Shown: positions 1-9,597, counted from the stretch's first letter. The stretch: DNA of 64,000 nucleotides from Alphaproteobacteria bacterium (GCA_004213885.1 SGYL01000003.1:1-64000); one strand, 5' to 3'. Notes: a model not told the origin generated them from the sequence alone. Program-made: numbers and translations.

Positions 1-1
1 C

Positions 2-1744
2 CATTAATAATGATGGATTGTAAATAAATGCAAAAGGCACAATATATTTAGCAATACCAACTTTACTAGATTCTACAGCTGTAGACATAGGTGGCGATTT
101 TGCAATTGCTGCTCCTGCAAATGAAGCTAGAGCGACGGGAGGAGTGATTGTAGATACAACTCCAAAGTAAAAAGCAAACATATGAGCAGCAATTGGTGTA
201 ACGCCTGCCTGAACAAGTGAAGGAACGATTAAAGCAGCAACTGTAATATATACTGCAGTAGTAGTCATGCCCATTCCAAGAATTATTGCAGAGATTGCAG
301 TTAAACAGAGTAATGGAAAAAGCATACCACCTGACAAGTCAATAACAGATTGAGTAAATTTTAAACCAAGGCCTGATACAAAAACTGATCCAATTATAAT
401 TCCTGCACAGGCACAAGCTATTGTCACTGGAACTGTTGATTTAATTCCACTTTCAAATGCACCTAAAAGATCAACTACAGACATTCGAGTGTTACTTTTA
501 AAAAAACTTAAAAAAATGACAGAAATTATTGCCCAAAATCCAGCTTTCATTGCAGTATATCCATATATAAGAAGAGCTATTAATACTACTAAAGAAAGCA
601 ACATGTGCCATCCACTTTTTAAAACATCGATTACATTTGGAAGCATGGATTTATCAATTTTTTCTATTCCATGTTTTTCTGCTTCGACATGAACCATGAA
701 ATAAATTGTTACAAAATATAAAAAAGCTGGAATAATAGCAGCCAATACAACGTAAGAGTAGGGCGCTTCTAAAAACTCTGCCATTATAAACGCCGCAGCA
801 CCCATTATAGGAGGAGTTATTTGACCTCCAGAGGAAGCACAAGCTTCAACGGCTGCGGCAAATCTTGGACGATACCCATAATTCTTCATTAATGGTATTG
901 TAAAAGAACCTGTTGTAACAACGTTTGCAACAGCTGACCCATAAACAGTGCCTGTCATTCCAGATGCTACAACAGCAGCTTTAGCTGGGCCACCAGTCCT
1001 ATGACCTGTAAGTGAAATAGCAAGGTCAACAAAAAATCTTCCAACACCAGAGCGGATTAAAATAGCACCAAAGATGATAAATAAAACTATGTATGTGGAT
1101 GCTACATATAGAGGTATTCCGTAGATTCCATCAGACGTCATAAATAAAGTATCAATATACTTTGCAAGTCTTGTTGGTGGTCCATAAAAAAAACCAAAAA
1201 ACTTATGAGCATATAATGCGTGCAACATAAAGAAACCAGCTACAAACACCATTGCCCAACCAACTGCTCTTCTTGTACCATCTAAAACTAAAAATATTAG
1301 AATTGAACCTACTATTATATCTCCTATATATTTATCTCCATATCGCATCATGAATGTTTCGACATCCCAGGTCGTCCATAATTGGACGAAGATTATTGAA
1401 ATAATTATTAGAAAATCATAAATACTTCCCAACAATCTTAAAAAATTCCCTTTTTCATCATTTGGTAAAATTATTTTATCATTAATGCTTTTACGAAATA
1501 CAGGATATATAAATACAGCTAGTATCATCATTACAGACAAATGTACTGATCGAAAGGATCTTCCTTCTGGCGTACCATAAACTGCAACAAATAAATGATA
1601 AAACGCTAAACCGATAGACAACCATGAGCAAATTATAATAATCCAGTAATAGAGTGATTTATCTTTACTCCATTGGATAAGTTCATCAAGAAAGCTTATT
1701 TCTTTTACTTCATTGTAAACGAGTTTTTTTGAAGAAGACTGCAT
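2..1744 (-). CDS. TRAP transporter fused permease (TAXI type), 3' end cut off by window edge
   Basis: This is the membrane permease of a TRAP (sodium-driven, binding-protein-dependent) carboxylate transporter. I translated the minus strand from the ATG at 1744; it stays open for 581 codons to the window edge. About four hydrophobic N-terminal segments (small DctQ-like part) run directly into the large DctM-like part, so it is the fused form typical of TAXI systems. The hallmark GGQITPPIMGAAAF lies around residues 300-315, with a second half repeating the architecture (GMGMTTTAVYITVAAL, then STITPPVALASFAGAA). The binding protein gene lies just upstream on the same strand, separated by a strong hairpin. 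The substrate cannot be read from the permease; the neighbouring catabolic operon suggests a di- or tricarboxylate. Confidence 0.93.
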   Translation of the reverse strand, partial: MQSSSKKLVYNEVKEISFLDELIQWSKDKSLYYWIIIICSWLSIGLAFYHLFVAVYGTPEGRSFRSVHLSVMMILAVFIYPVFRKSINDKIILPNDEKGNFLRLLGSIYDFLIIISIIFVQLWTTWDVETFMMRYGDKYIGDIIVGSILIFLVLDGTRRAVGWAMVFVAGFFMLHALYAHKFFGFFYGPPTRLAKYIDTLFMTSDGIYGIPLYVASTYIVLFIIFGAILIRSGVGRFFVDLAISLTGHRTGGPAKAAVVASGMTGTVYGSAVANVVTTGSFTIPLMKNYGYRPRFAAAVEACASSGGQITPPIMGAAAFIMAEFLEAPYSYVVLAAIIPAFLYFVTIYFMVHVEAEKHGIEKIDKSMLPNVIDVLKSGWHMLLSLVVLIALLIYGYTAMKAGFWAIISVIFLSFFKSNTRMSVVDLLGAFESGIKSTVPVTIACACAGIIIGSVFVSGLGLKFTQSVIDLSGGMLFPLLCLTAISAIILGMGMTTTAVYITVAALIVPSLVQAGVTPIAAHMFAFYFGVVSTITPPVALASFAGAAIAKSPPMSTAVESSKVGIAKYIVPFAFIYNPSLLM

Positions 1745-1760
1745 AAAAAATTTTTAGATA

Positions 1761-1785
1761 AGAAGGTGCTGTTAAAGCACCTTCT
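1761..1785 (-). terminator. intercistronic hairpin between binding-protein and permease genes
   Basis: A perfect 10-bp inverted repeat (AGAAGGTGCT / AGCACCTTCT, loop GTTAA) lies between the stop of the binding-protein gene and the start of the permease gene. There is no immediate T-run, so it is more likely a partial terminator or 3'-end stabiliser. Such an element would keep the binding protein in excess over the permease. Confidence 0.7.
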
Positions 1786-1793
1786 AAATGTAG

Positions 1794-2750
1794 CTACATT
1801 ATGCCTTTTTCTTTATAAAATTTTGCAGCTCCTGGATGAACTGGAACTGCAGCTCCGTTAACAGCATCTTTCATCAAAACTTTTTTCCAGACGCTTTTTA
1901 CTTTAACGAATTCACTATGATTATCCCAAAAAACTTTAGCCATTTTGTAAACTAAATCTGTTGGTAAATCTTTATGAACAATCATAGAAGTTACTATACC
2001 TAGTGTAGGGATGTCCTTACTAAGAGATTTATATGCACTTGCTGGTATTTTGCCGTAAATATAACCTGGATTATTTTTAACAATCCTGTCAATCCTCTCT
2101 TTTGGCAAACCAATAAATCTTATTCCAGGGCTGTTTTCTAATTCAATAAAACTAGCTTGAGGCACTGAAGTAGCAGCCATAAAAACATCAGCTTGACCAT
2201 CTTTCATTAAAGCTACTGATTCCTTATAACTAACCATATGGACAACACCACCATTTTTTTTAATGGTTTCAAAATTAAAACCATAATCTTTAATTATTGA
2301 TTCGCAAAAAGCTGTACCAGTCCATTTTGGTTTGCCTGGACTAATATTTGCATTTTTCATGTCCTCAAAACTTTTGATTTTAGAATCAGCTCTAACTGCT
2401 ACCTGAAAAGCTGCTGGATATAAAGTAGCAAAATATCTTACATTTTTATGATTTTTTTTAAACTTACCTTTTGCATTCCAACCATTAGCAACAGTATGAG
2501 CGTAAGACCATCCAATTTCAGCGTCGCCTCCATTTACAGACATAACATTTGATATACCACCACCAGAAGTGTTAGATGTTGAAATTCCTTTAATGTTACT
2601 TTCAAGTGTTTGCATCACCTTTGCACCTAAAGGATACCATGAACCTCCAGAAGGACCTGATACCATCCTAACAAATTGGTCTGCATTTGCTAAAGTGGCA
2701 ACAATACTCATTGAAGACACAAGAGCAAAAGTTTTTAAAAACTTTTTCAT
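1794..2750 (-). CDS. TAXI family TRAP transporter solute-binding protein
   Basis: Periplasmic receptor that captures the substrate and hands it to the TRAP permease. I chose the start at 2750 (318 aa) because GGAGG sits just upstream and it opens a clean signal peptide (MKKFLKTFALVSSMSIVA, cleavage near LANA). An upstream in-frame ATG at 2789 would add 13 residues ahead of the signal. The mature protein shows family features: a glycine-rich segment GPSGGSWYPLGA near the N terminus, then NTSGGGISN, and later the binding-cleft motif GTAFCESIIKDYGF. It is transcribed towards the permease and is divergent from the catabolic operon starting at 2880, so the intergenic gap 2751-2879 must hold both promoters; I see no clear operator there. 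Confidence 0.93.
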   Translation of the reverse strand: MKKFLKTFALVSSMSIVATLANADQFVRMVSGPSGGSWYPLGAKVMQTLESNIKGISTSNTSGGGISNVMSVNGGDAEIGWSYAHTVANGWNAKGKFKKNHKNVRYFATLYPAAFQVAVRADSKIKSFEDMKNANISPGKPKWTGTAFCESIIKDYGFNFETIKKNGGVVHMVSYKESVALMKDGQADVFMAATSVPQASFIELENSPGIRFIGLPKERIDRIVKNNPGYIYGKIPASAYKSLSKDIPTLGIVTSMIVHKDLPTDLVYKMAKVFWDNHSEFVKVKSVWKKVLMKDAVNGAAVPVHPGAAKFYKEKGIM

Positions 2751-2879
2751 AATTATTTCCTCCAAAATTTCTTTATTAATATAGTTCACTAATAATTTCT
2801 AACTAAGTCAACATTTAAGAATAATATTGGTGAAAATTTTTGAAATTGAATTAATATATCCATCTATTGGAGGAATTTA

Positions 2880-3824
2880 ATGAATATAGATATAAAAGAA
2901 GTTGTTTTGACAGAAGTTGGTACACGTGATGGGTTTCAATCTGAAAAAAAAATAGTAAGTACTGAAGATAAAATTATGCTTATTAATGAGCTTGTTAAAG
3001 CTGGTTTTAAGCGAATAGAATTTTCTTCATTTGTCTCTCCAAAAGCAATCCCTCAACTAGCAGATGCAGATAAAGTAATTCAGGGGGTTAATAGAAATAA
3101 TGATGTAACTTTTACTGCCTTGGTTCCAAATTTAAGAGGGGCTATAAGAGCTTTAGAGTGTCAAATAGATGAAATTGTAGTTTTTTTATCAGCTTCAGAA
3201 AGTCATAACCAAAAAAACCTCAATAGATCAATCAATGAATCTTTAACTGGCTTTGAAGAAGTTGTTAAGTTGGCTAATGATAATAATATTCCTGTACATG
3301 GTGATATATCAACAGCTTTTGGTTGTCCTTTTGAGGGAAATGTTGAATACAAAAAACTTATAGAAATCTCTAAACAATATAAAGAACTTGGTTTTAAAGG
3401 AGTTACTTTAGGCGACACAACTGGAATGGCAACTCCTCCCGTTGTAAAATCTGCAATTAGAGAAATACAAGATAATGTTCCAAATTTTGACATTACTTTA
3501 CATTTTCACAATACAAGAGGTGTAGGGCTTGCAAATGTCTTAGTAGGATTAAACGAGGGTGTCCATTTATATGAAAGTTGCTTTGGAGGAATAGGTGGTT
3601 GTCCATTTGCGCCAGACGCAACAGGTAATATCTGTTCAGAAGATTTTGTCTACATGATGAATGAAATGAATATTAAGACTGGAATAGATATTAATCATTT
3701 AATTAAAATAGCCAAAGAGGCAGAGAGAATTTTAGATTATAAGTTACCTGGGCAAGTTATGCATGCAGGAGAAAGATTAAAGAAATACTCACTCGAAGAC
3801 GTTAAAACTGCAAAAGGTAATTAA
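2880..3824 (+). CDS. hydroxymethylglutaryl-CoA lyase family enzyme
   Basis: A 314-aa TIM-barrel lyase of the HMG-CoA lyase / homocitrate synthase superfamily, which cleaves a 3-hydroxyacyl-CoA to acetyl-CoA and a keto acid. The N-terminal TEVGTRDGFQSE (Arg-Asp catalytic pair), the GDTTGMA segment and the signature FGGIGGCPFAPDATGNICSE with its active-site cysteine are all visible. The length is typical. GGAGG precedes the ATG by about 5 bases. It opens an operon with a CoA transferase 3 bases downstream and an enoyl-CoA hydratase. It could be true HMG-CoA lyase (leucine breakdown) or cleave another branched hydroxyacyl-CoA; the isopropylmalate-dehydrogenase-like and PrpF-like neighbours favour the second, but that is inference. 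Confidence 0.88.
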   Translation: MNIDIKEVVLTEVGTRDGFQSEKKIVSTEDKIMLINELVKAGFKRIEFSSFVSPKAIPQLADADKVIQGVNRNNDVTFTALVPNLRGAIRALECQIDEIVVFLSASESHNQKNLNRSINESLTGFEEVVKLANDNNIPVHGDISTAFGCPFEGNVEYKKLIEISKQYKELGFKGVTLGDTTGMATPPVVKSAIREIQDNVPNFDITLHFHNTRGVGLANVLVGLNEGVHLYESCFGGIGGCPFAPDATGNICSEDFVYMMNEMNIKTGIDINHLIKIAKEAERILDYKLPGQVMHAGERLKKYSLEDVKTAKGN

Positions 3825-3827
3825 TTT

Positions 3828-4973
3828 ATGAACAAAGAAGGAGCATTATCTGGGATAAAAGTTATTGATTTAACAAGAGTAATATCTGGTCCTTTTTGTA
3901 CTTTACTATTAGCTGATATGGGAGCTGAAGTTATAAAAATTGAGCCTCCAAAAGGCGATAATGTTAGAAATCAAGGTGAATTTGTAGATGGTTATAGTTC
4001 ATACTTTGCTCAATTTAATAGAAACAAAAAATCTGTGGTCTTAGATTTATATCAAAATGATGATAAAGAAAAATTAAAACTATTATTAAAAAATGCAGAT
4101 GTGATTGTTGATAATTTTAGACCAGGTGTCCTTGCCAAAATGGGATTAGATAGTAAAACTTTGACTTCAATAAATTCTAGATTAATTCAAGCATCAGTAA
4201 ATGGCTTTGGTAGTACTGGACAATATAGTCAAAGACCAGCTTTTGATTTTATTGCACAAGCGATTTCTGGCTTCATGTCATTAAATGGATCTGAAAAAAC
4301 TGGACCAGTAAGAACAGCAGCTCCAATTTCTGATTTGATTGCAGGTTTGTATTGTGCATTTGGAATTGTCACTGCGATTAATGCAAGGCATAATACAAAA
4401 AAGGGGCAAGTCGTTGAAACAAGTTTAACATCTAGTTTAATATCTCTTATGGCTTATTTATCTGCAGAATATTTTGTAACAGATAAACCTCCAAAAAAAT
4501 CTGGAAACGATCATCCAATTTTATCACCTTATGGTTTATTCAAGACAAAAGATGGTAACATTGCTATTGCTCCAGCAAATGACAAATTATGTAGTATTTT
4601 TTTAAGAACTTTAAATTTAGAACATTTACTTGAGGATGATCTTTACAAAACGAATTCTTTAAGAATGATCAATAGAGATAAACTTAATGATATAATTAAT
4701 AAAACAACAGAATTAAATACTACTGATTATTGGATTGAAAAACTGAATCAAAGTGGTTGTCCTGCTGGAAAAGTTTTAGACATGAAAGAAGCTTTGAATG
4801 ATCAATTAGTTGAAGATACAGACATGGTTATAGTATCTGATGGACCAGATAATAGAAAAATAAAAATGACAGGATTTCCTGTTAAGTTATCTGATACACC
4901 TGCACAGTTATTTAGGTCTCCGCCCAAGCTAGGGGAGCATACAAAAGAAATATTATCTAAGATTAAAAATTAA
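3828..4973 (+). CDS. CaiB/BaiF family (class III) CoA transferase
   Basis: A 381-aa class III CoA transferase that moves CoA from one acyl-CoA to a free carboxylic acid. Visible family features are the N-terminal GIKVIDLTRVISGPFCTLLL, the ADMGAEVIKIEPP segment, NKKSVVLDL, and DFIAQAISGFMSLNG with the region of the catalytic aspartate. Full family length. It follows the lyase gene by 3 bases and precedes the hydratase by 15, so it is almost surely co-transcribed. In context it would activate the imported acid so that hydratase and lyase can act on the CoA ester. The exact acid cannot be told. Confidence 0.9.
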   Translation: MNKEGALSGIKVIDLTRVISGPFCTLLLADMGAEVIKIEPPKGDNVRNQGEFVDGYSSYFAQFNRNKKSVVLDLYQNDDKEKLKLLLKNADVIVDNFRPGVLAKMGLDSKTLTSINSRLIQASVNGFGSTGQYSQRPAFDFIAQAISGFMSLNGSEKTGPVRTAAPISDLIAGLYCAFGIVTAINARHNTKKGQVVETSLTSSLISLMAYLSAEYFVTDKPPKKSGNDHPILSPYGLFKTKDGNIAIAPANDKLCSIFLRTLNLEHLLEDDLYKTNSLRMINRDKLNDIINKTTELNTTDYWIEKLNQSGCPAGKVLDMKEALNDQLVEDTDMVIVSDGPDNRKIKMTGFPVKLSDTPAQLFRSPPKLGEHTKEILSKIKN

Positions 4974-4988
4974 TTTTTGGGGTTATTA

Positions 4989-5783
4989 ATGAATTTACAA
5001 TATGAAACTATTAATTTTGAAGTTATTGAAAATATTGCCGTTATACGTCTCAATAGGCCAAATAGTTATAATTCTTTAAACGCAAAAATGGCAAAAGAAC
5101 TTTTAGAAATTTCATATGAATGCGATACGAATAACAAAATTAGATCAATTATATTAACTGGAGAAGGTGAAAAAGCATTTTGTGCTGGCGGTGATTTAAA
5201 ATCCTTTTATGAAGCTGGAAATATTGGAAAACATTTAAAAATGGTTACTCATGATCTTCATGGTGCCATAACAAAATTTTCAAGAATGAATGCTCCTTTA
5301 ATAGTTGCGGTTAATGGGGTAGCTGCTGGCGCAGGATTGTCATTTGTTGGTTTTGCTGATTTGGCTATTGCAAAATCTAGTGCAACTTTTGTTTCAGCTT
5401 ACACTAAGGCAGGCCTAACGCCTGATGGTTCTTCAAGTTATTATTTGCCAAGAATAATTGGTATTAGAAAATATCTTGAATTAGTTATGACAAATAAAGT
5501 TTTATCCTCTGAAGAAGCTCTTGCATGGGGCCTTTTAAACAAAGTATATGATGATAAAAATTTCTGGAGTGAAACACTTAAACTAGCTGATGATTTGTCA
5601 AAGGGTCCTACATTAGCTTATGGAAAAACTAAAAGATTAGTTCATAATTCACTAAACTCAACTTTAGAAACTCAAATGGAACTTGAAACAAAAATGATTT
5701 CTGAATCAGCAGAAACAAATGATGGTCAAAAGGGCATTCAAGCTTTTCTTAAAAAAGAAAAACCTAATTTTGAAGGCAAATAA
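4989..5783 (+). CDS. enoyl-CoA hydratase/isomerase family protein
   Basis: Crotonase-fold enzyme, about 264 aa, expected to hydrate a 2-enoyl-CoA. The start at 4989 (ATG) is preferred over an in-frame TTG at 4977, because a GGGG ribosome-binding sequence lies between the two. The crotonase oxyanion-hole motifs are present: EKAFCAGGDLKSF near residue 62 and NGVAAGAGLSFVGFADLAI near residue 106. The usual first catalytic glutamate position lies in AYTKAGLTPDGSSSYYLPRI, where the first catalytic Glu seems to be replaced, so substrate or chemistry may differ from classical hydratases. It sits inside the operon between the CoA transferase and the dehydrogenase. Confidence 0.88.
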   Translation: MNLQYETINFEVIENIAVIRLNRPNSYNSLNAKMAKELLEISYECDTNNKIRSIILTGEGEKAFCAGGDLKSFYEAGNIGKHLKMVTHDLHGAITKFSRMNAPLIVAVNGVAAGAGLSFVGFADLAIAKSSATFVSAYTKAGLTPDGSSSYYLPRIIGIRKYLELVMTNKVLSSEEALAWGLLNKVYDDKNFWSETLKLADDLSKGPTLAYGKTKRLVHNSLNSTLETQMELETKMISESAETNDGQKGIQAFLKKEKPNFEGK

Positions 5784-5789
5784 TTATTT

Positions 5790-6869
5790 ATGAAAATATT
5801 AGTTTTGAGAGGTGATGGTATTGGTCCTGAAATAGTGGATGCAACAATTAAAGTTTTTAAAACAATTTCTCAAAAATTTAATTTTAATATAGATCTAATT
5901 TATTCAGACATTGGGTTCTCTTCTCTAAAAAAAAATAAAACTACTTTTCCAAAGGAAATTTTGAAATTATGTAGTGAAGTGGATGGTATTATTTTAGGAC
6001 CAGTGGATCATAATAATTATCCACCAAAAAGTGAAGGTGGATTAAATCCATCTGGAGAATTAAGAACTAAATTAAAATTATATTCTAATATTCGTCCAGC
6101 TAAAGCATTTAAAGGTACTAAATGTATTTTAGACAAAATAGATCTAGTGATTGTTAGAGAAAATACAGAAGGTTTTTATTCTGATAGAAATATGTTTAGT
6201 GGAAATGGTGAATTAGAAATTGAAGAAGGAACTGGAATTTCAATTAGAAAAATTACAAAGAAAGCGTCAGAAAATATTGCAAAAAGAGGTTTTGAAATTG
6301 CAAAATTAATGAAAAAAAATAAAAAAGTTAATGTTCATGCAATTCACAAAGCAAATGTTTTAAGGTTAACAGATGGTATTTTTTTAAATGCTTGTAGAAA
6401 TATTTCAAAAAAATATCCAGAAATTAATTATCAAGAAATGTTAGTCGATGCTGCAACTGCGCATATGGTTAGAAATCCAGAACAATTTGATGTTCTGATA
6501 ACAACTAATATGTTTGGAGATATTTTATCAGATCTAGCCTCAGAACTTTCAGGATCATTAGGTCTTTCGGGTTCTTTGAACGTAGGTGATACAATACCTA
6601 TGGCACAAGCTCAGCATGGTGCGGCAACTGATATTGTGAATAAAGGTATTGCAAATCCAATATCTTTGATTTTCTCCACAGCTATGCTGTTAGATTGGTT
6701 AGGAAAGCAAAAAGGACAAGAGATTTATATTAAAGCTAATCAATTAATTTTTAAAGTTGTAGAAAATATTTTAGAGGAAAATAAATATTTAACTCCTGAT
6801 TTAGGAGGAAACTCGTCTACAGAGCAATTAACTAATCATATTATTGAAAGGATAGAAAATCATGAATGA
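5790..6869 (+). CDS. isocitrate/isopropylmalate/tartrate dehydrogenase family protein
   Basis: A 359-aa beta-decarboxylating NAD(P)-dependent dehydrogenase that oxidises a 2-hydroxy acid with an adjacent carboxylate. The N-terminal LRGDGIGPEIV, the substrate arginines in SGELRTKLKLYSNIRPAKAF, the VRENTEGFYS segment, and the metal-binding NMFGDILSDLASELSGSLGL are clear. Family members include isopropylmalate, homoisocitrate and tartrate dehydrogenases; this one is in a catabolic rather than leucine-synthesis context, so a leuB role is unlikely. Its stop overlaps the next gene's start by 8 bases, which implies translational coupling. Confidence 0.88.
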   Translation: MKILVLRGDGIGPEIVDATIKVFKTISQKFNFNIDLIYSDIGFSSLKKNKTTFPKEILKLCSEVDGIILGPVDHNNYPPKSEGGLNPSGELRTKLKLYSNIRPAKAFKGTKCILDKIDLVIVRENTEGFYSDRNMFSGNGELEIEEGTGISIRKITKKASENIAKRGFEIAKLMKKNKKVNVHAIHKANVLRLTDGIFLNACRNISKKYPEINYQEMLVDAATAHMVRNPEQFDVLITTNMFGDILSDLASELSGSLGLSGSLNVGDTIPMAQAQHGAATDIVNKGIANPISLIFSTAMLLDWLGKQKGQEIYIKANQLIFKVVENILEENKYLTPDLGGNSSTEQLTNHIIERIENHE

Positions 6870-7959
6870 TTTAAGATCCATACCAGCATATTTAATGAGA
6901 GGAGGAACTTCAAAAGGGTTAGTTTTTCATAAAAAAGATTTACCAAATAATAGAAATTTATTAACTGAATACTTATTAAAAATAATGGGTTCTCCTGATA
7001 TAAGGCAAATTAATGGAATAGGTGGAGGAACATCGGTAACAAGCAAAGTCTGTATAATATCTAAAAGTTTGGAAAAAAATGTAGATATTGATTATTTTTT
7101 TGCTCAAGTTGAAGTGGATAGAAAGCATGTTGATTATGCTCCAACATGTGGAAATATGCTATCGGCTTTAGGTCCATTTGCTATTGAAGAAGGTTTAGTA
7201 GAAACTCGTAATGATATTACGCAAGTGAACGTAAAATCAATAAACACTGATGCTTTAATTACTCTAGATGTTCCAACGCCAGATGGGAAATTAAAATATT
7301 CAGGTGATTTTAAAATTGATGGTGTACCAGGCACAGGTTCTCAAATATTAATGAATTTTAATAATCTAGAAGGTAAAATTACAGGCAATTTATTTCCAAC
7401 AGGTAACACAGTAGATACTTTTGATGGGGTTAAAGTTACATGCTTTGATCTTGCAACTTGTATGATAATATGTGACGCCAAAGATTTTAATATTATTGGA
7501 AATGAGAGCTCAAAAGAATTAAATCATAATAAAAAACTTTTTAATAAAATTGAAAAAATTAGATTACTTGCTGGAAAGAAAATGGGAATGGGCGATGTTA
7601 AAGGAAAAGTTTTGCCTAAAGTCTCATTATTATCAAAAAGTGTTAATAACAATTCTATAATTTCAAGATATTTTACTCCTTACTCATGTCATGAAACTCA
7701 TGCAGTTACCGGAACTTGTTGTGTTGCATCTTCCTGTTTAATTCCTGGAACAGTTGGATTTAGATTATTAAATAAAAAGGATAGTTTAAATTTTAATTCA
7801 GAAATTATTAAGATTGAGCATCCGATGGGTTCTATAGACTGTATAATTGTTCTTAATTCAAATTTTAAAAATAATTTAGTTTCAAAAAAAGACTTAGTAA
7901 AATCGTGTGGTATTTATAGAACATCTAGAATTTTAATGAAGGGTCAAGTTTATTTCTAA
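6862..7959 (+). CDS. PrpF-like isomerase/tautomerase
   Basis: A 365-aa protein of the PrpF / 4-oxalomesaconate tautomerase family, diaminopimelate-epimerase-like folds that move double bonds in aconitate-type acids. The N-terminal signature PAYLMRGGTSKGLVF, the INGIGGGTSVTSKVC segment, and the APTCGNMLSALGPFAIE segment (with the catalytic cysteine) are visible. The C-terminal VTGTCCVASSCLIPGTV matches the family's second half. It overlaps the dehydrogenase gene. Together they suggest that the imported acid is an unsaturated di- or tricarboxylate (aconitate-, itaconate- or mesaconate-like), which is inference. Confidence 0.88.
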   Translation: MNDLRSIPAYLMRGGTSKGLVFHKKDLPNNRNLLTEYLLKIMGSPDIRQINGIGGGTSVTSKVCIISKSLEKNVDIDYFFAQVEVDRKHVDYAPTCGNMLSALGPFAIEEGLVETRNDITQVNVKSINTDALITLDVPTPDGKLKYSGDFKIDGVPGTGSQILMNFNNLEGKITGNLFPTGNTVDTFDGVKVTCFDLATCMIICDAKDFNIIGNESSKELNHNKKLFNKIEKIRLLAGKKMGMGDVKGKVLPKVSLLSKSVNNNSIISRYFTPYSCHETHAVTGTCCVASSCLIPGTVGFRLLNKKDSLNFNSEIIKIEHPMGSIDCIIVLNSNFKNNLVSKKDLVKSCGIYRTSRILMKGQVYF

Positions 7960-7987
7960 AAATTTAAATTTATATTGGTAAAATAAT

Positions 7988-8998
7988 TTGAATTATTTTT
8001 TTAGTATATTTTTTTGTGTAATTGGAGGTTTTGTAGCGTACAAAATTAACATTCCTCTTCCATGGATGTTAGGACCATTGTCTTTTATAGGTTTTTTGTG
8101 TGCCATTAAGGTTGAAATAACACTTCCTAAAAAACCACTTCCTTTATTCAGAGCTTTACTTGGATGTGTTATTGGTACTAATTTCACTGAAGAAATATTT
8201 ATTAATATCAATCAAAATGGCAAGTCATTGTTTTTATTGCCTATTTTTGTAATCCTAATGATTTGTTGTACCTATTTTGTTTTAAAAGTAATAATGAATT
8301 ATGATAAAAAAACTTCTTTAATTGGATCTATGCCAGGAGGATTAAATGAAATGGTTCTTCTTGTATCTGAAATTGGTGGAAATGAAAGAATAGTAACTTT
8401 ATTGAATACAACGAGAATTATTATAGTAGTTCTAATTGTTTCAATTCTAACTCATTTATTTGCTAAAAACATCACAAATGAAACTTCTGAAGTTTTATAT
8501 TTTTCGCATTTAGATGACTTGTTTTTTATTTTTTTAATTTCAATTATTGGCTTTTACATAGGAAAATTTTTATCTATTCCAGGATACTCTATAATTGGTC
8601 CTATGTTGCTTTCAAGTTTTTTGCATGGATTTGGTATAACAAATTTATTACCAAATATTATATTGATTATTGTCATACAAATTTATCTAGGTTCAAATCT
8701 AGGCTTATATTTTAAAGATATCAAATTACAAGAATTTTTAGGACCTATCAAAGCTGGAATTTTAAGTACGTTTATCTCTCTAATCCCGCTCTGTTTATTT
8801 TTATATGTTTTAAACTTTTTAGGGTATGATATTTTATCTTTAATTTTATCTTATGCACCAGGTGGACAAGCAGAGATGTGTATTCTTACATTATCTATTG
8901 GTGGAGATATTGTATTTGTTAGCATACATCACGTATTTAGAGTTTTTTTTGTAATATTTTTAGCATCTATTTTAAAAAAATATCTATTAAAAAGTTAA
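7988..8998 (+). CDS. AbrB family putative membrane transporter/regulator
   Basis: A 336-aa integral membrane protein with about ten hydrophobic segments in two similar halves. The opening GGFVAYKINIPLPWMLGPL and the second-half IGFYIGKFLSIPGYSIIGPM match the duplicated AbrB membrane family, and YAPGGQAEMCILTLSIGGD is the characteristic C-terminal loop (compare SMPGGLNEMVLLVSEIGG in the first half). The start is uncertain: the frame opens with TTG at 7988 and no strong ribosome-binding site is seen. Its position at the end of the catabolic operon suggests a second transport component, but the family has no firm function. Its stop overlaps the convergent fliL stop by 3 bases. Confidence 0.8.
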   Translation: MNYFFSIFFCVIGGFVAYKINIPLPWMLGPLSFIGFLCAIKVEITLPKKPLPLFRALLGCVIGTNFTEEIFININQNGKSLFLLPIFVILMICCTYFVLKVIMNYDKKTSLIGSMPGGLNEMVLLVSEIGGNERIVTLLNTTRIIIVVLIVSILTHLFAKNITNETSEVLYFSHLDDLFFIFLISIIGFYIGKFLSIPGYSIIGPMLLSSFLHGFGITNLLPNIILIIVIQIYLGSNLGLYFKDIKLQEFLGPIKAGILSTFISLIPLCLFLYVLNFLGYDILSLILSYAPGGQAEMCILTLSIGGDIVFVSIHHVFRVFFVIFLASILKKYLLKS

Positions 8999-9585
8999 CC
9001 TTGATTGATTACAAATGTTTTGAAAACAGCATTAAATATGATTGGATCCTCTTCTTTACTTATTAAGAATTCATTCATAGAATCTCTTATAGCATTTAGA
9101 AACTTGTTTCTATTATCATTACCCAAAAATTCATTAGTTTTTCTTTTTTCTATTTCTTTCATAATAATATTACGAAAGTCAGGATCATATTCTTTTAAAA
9201 AATCACCTAATTTTTCTCCTTCATATGATGAGAAAGCAATTTCCATACTTAAATAATTGCCAGATCCTGTAATATTTGAAACAAAAGATTTATTAGAGTT
9301 TGGTCCCATTCCTCCTATGTCATAATATGTAAGAGAGGGCACAATTACTTTTCCATCTGGACCAATTTTAGGAACCTCTTTATCACTTTCTATTCTTCCT
9401 AATTTAATAGCTTCTTCCTTTGCAACTTCATAGATATCTATTTTTTCTTTTTTTGGTTTAAATTTAAATAAAAGTGAATTAGAGAAGAAGAAAAATAAAA
9501 AGGTAAGCGCGCTTGAAATCAAACCTAGTCCTACAAGTAAAAGGTATTTTTTTTGAGTTATGAGTGAAATCAGTTTTTTAAACAT
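8995..9585 (-). CDS. fliL: FliL-like flagellar basal body-associated protein
   Basis: A 196-aa single-pass inner membrane protein that fits FliL, which surrounds the stator units of the flagellar motor. There is a transmembrane helix at about residues 17-40, a linker, then the periplasmic domain with YYDIGGMGPNSN, SNITGSGNYLSMEIAFS and FLKEYDPDFRNIIMKEI, ending with FKTFVINQG, which resembles the FliL C-terminal strand. The sequence is divergent, so I recognised it by pattern, not by strong identity. It lies 12 bases downstream of the cNMP-binding gene on the same strand. Confidence 0.65.
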   Translation of the reverse strand: MFKKLISLITQKKYLLLVGLGLISSALTFLFFFFSNSLLFKFKPKKEKIDIYEVAKEEAIKLGRIESDKEVPKIGPDGKVIVPSLTYYDIGGMGPNSNKSFVSNITGSGNYLSMEIAFSSYEGEKLGDFLKEYDPDFRNIIMKEIEKRKTNEFLGNDNRNKFLNAIRDSMNEFLISKEEDPIIFNAVFKTFVINQG

Positions 9586-9597
9586 ATTCTATCTTAA

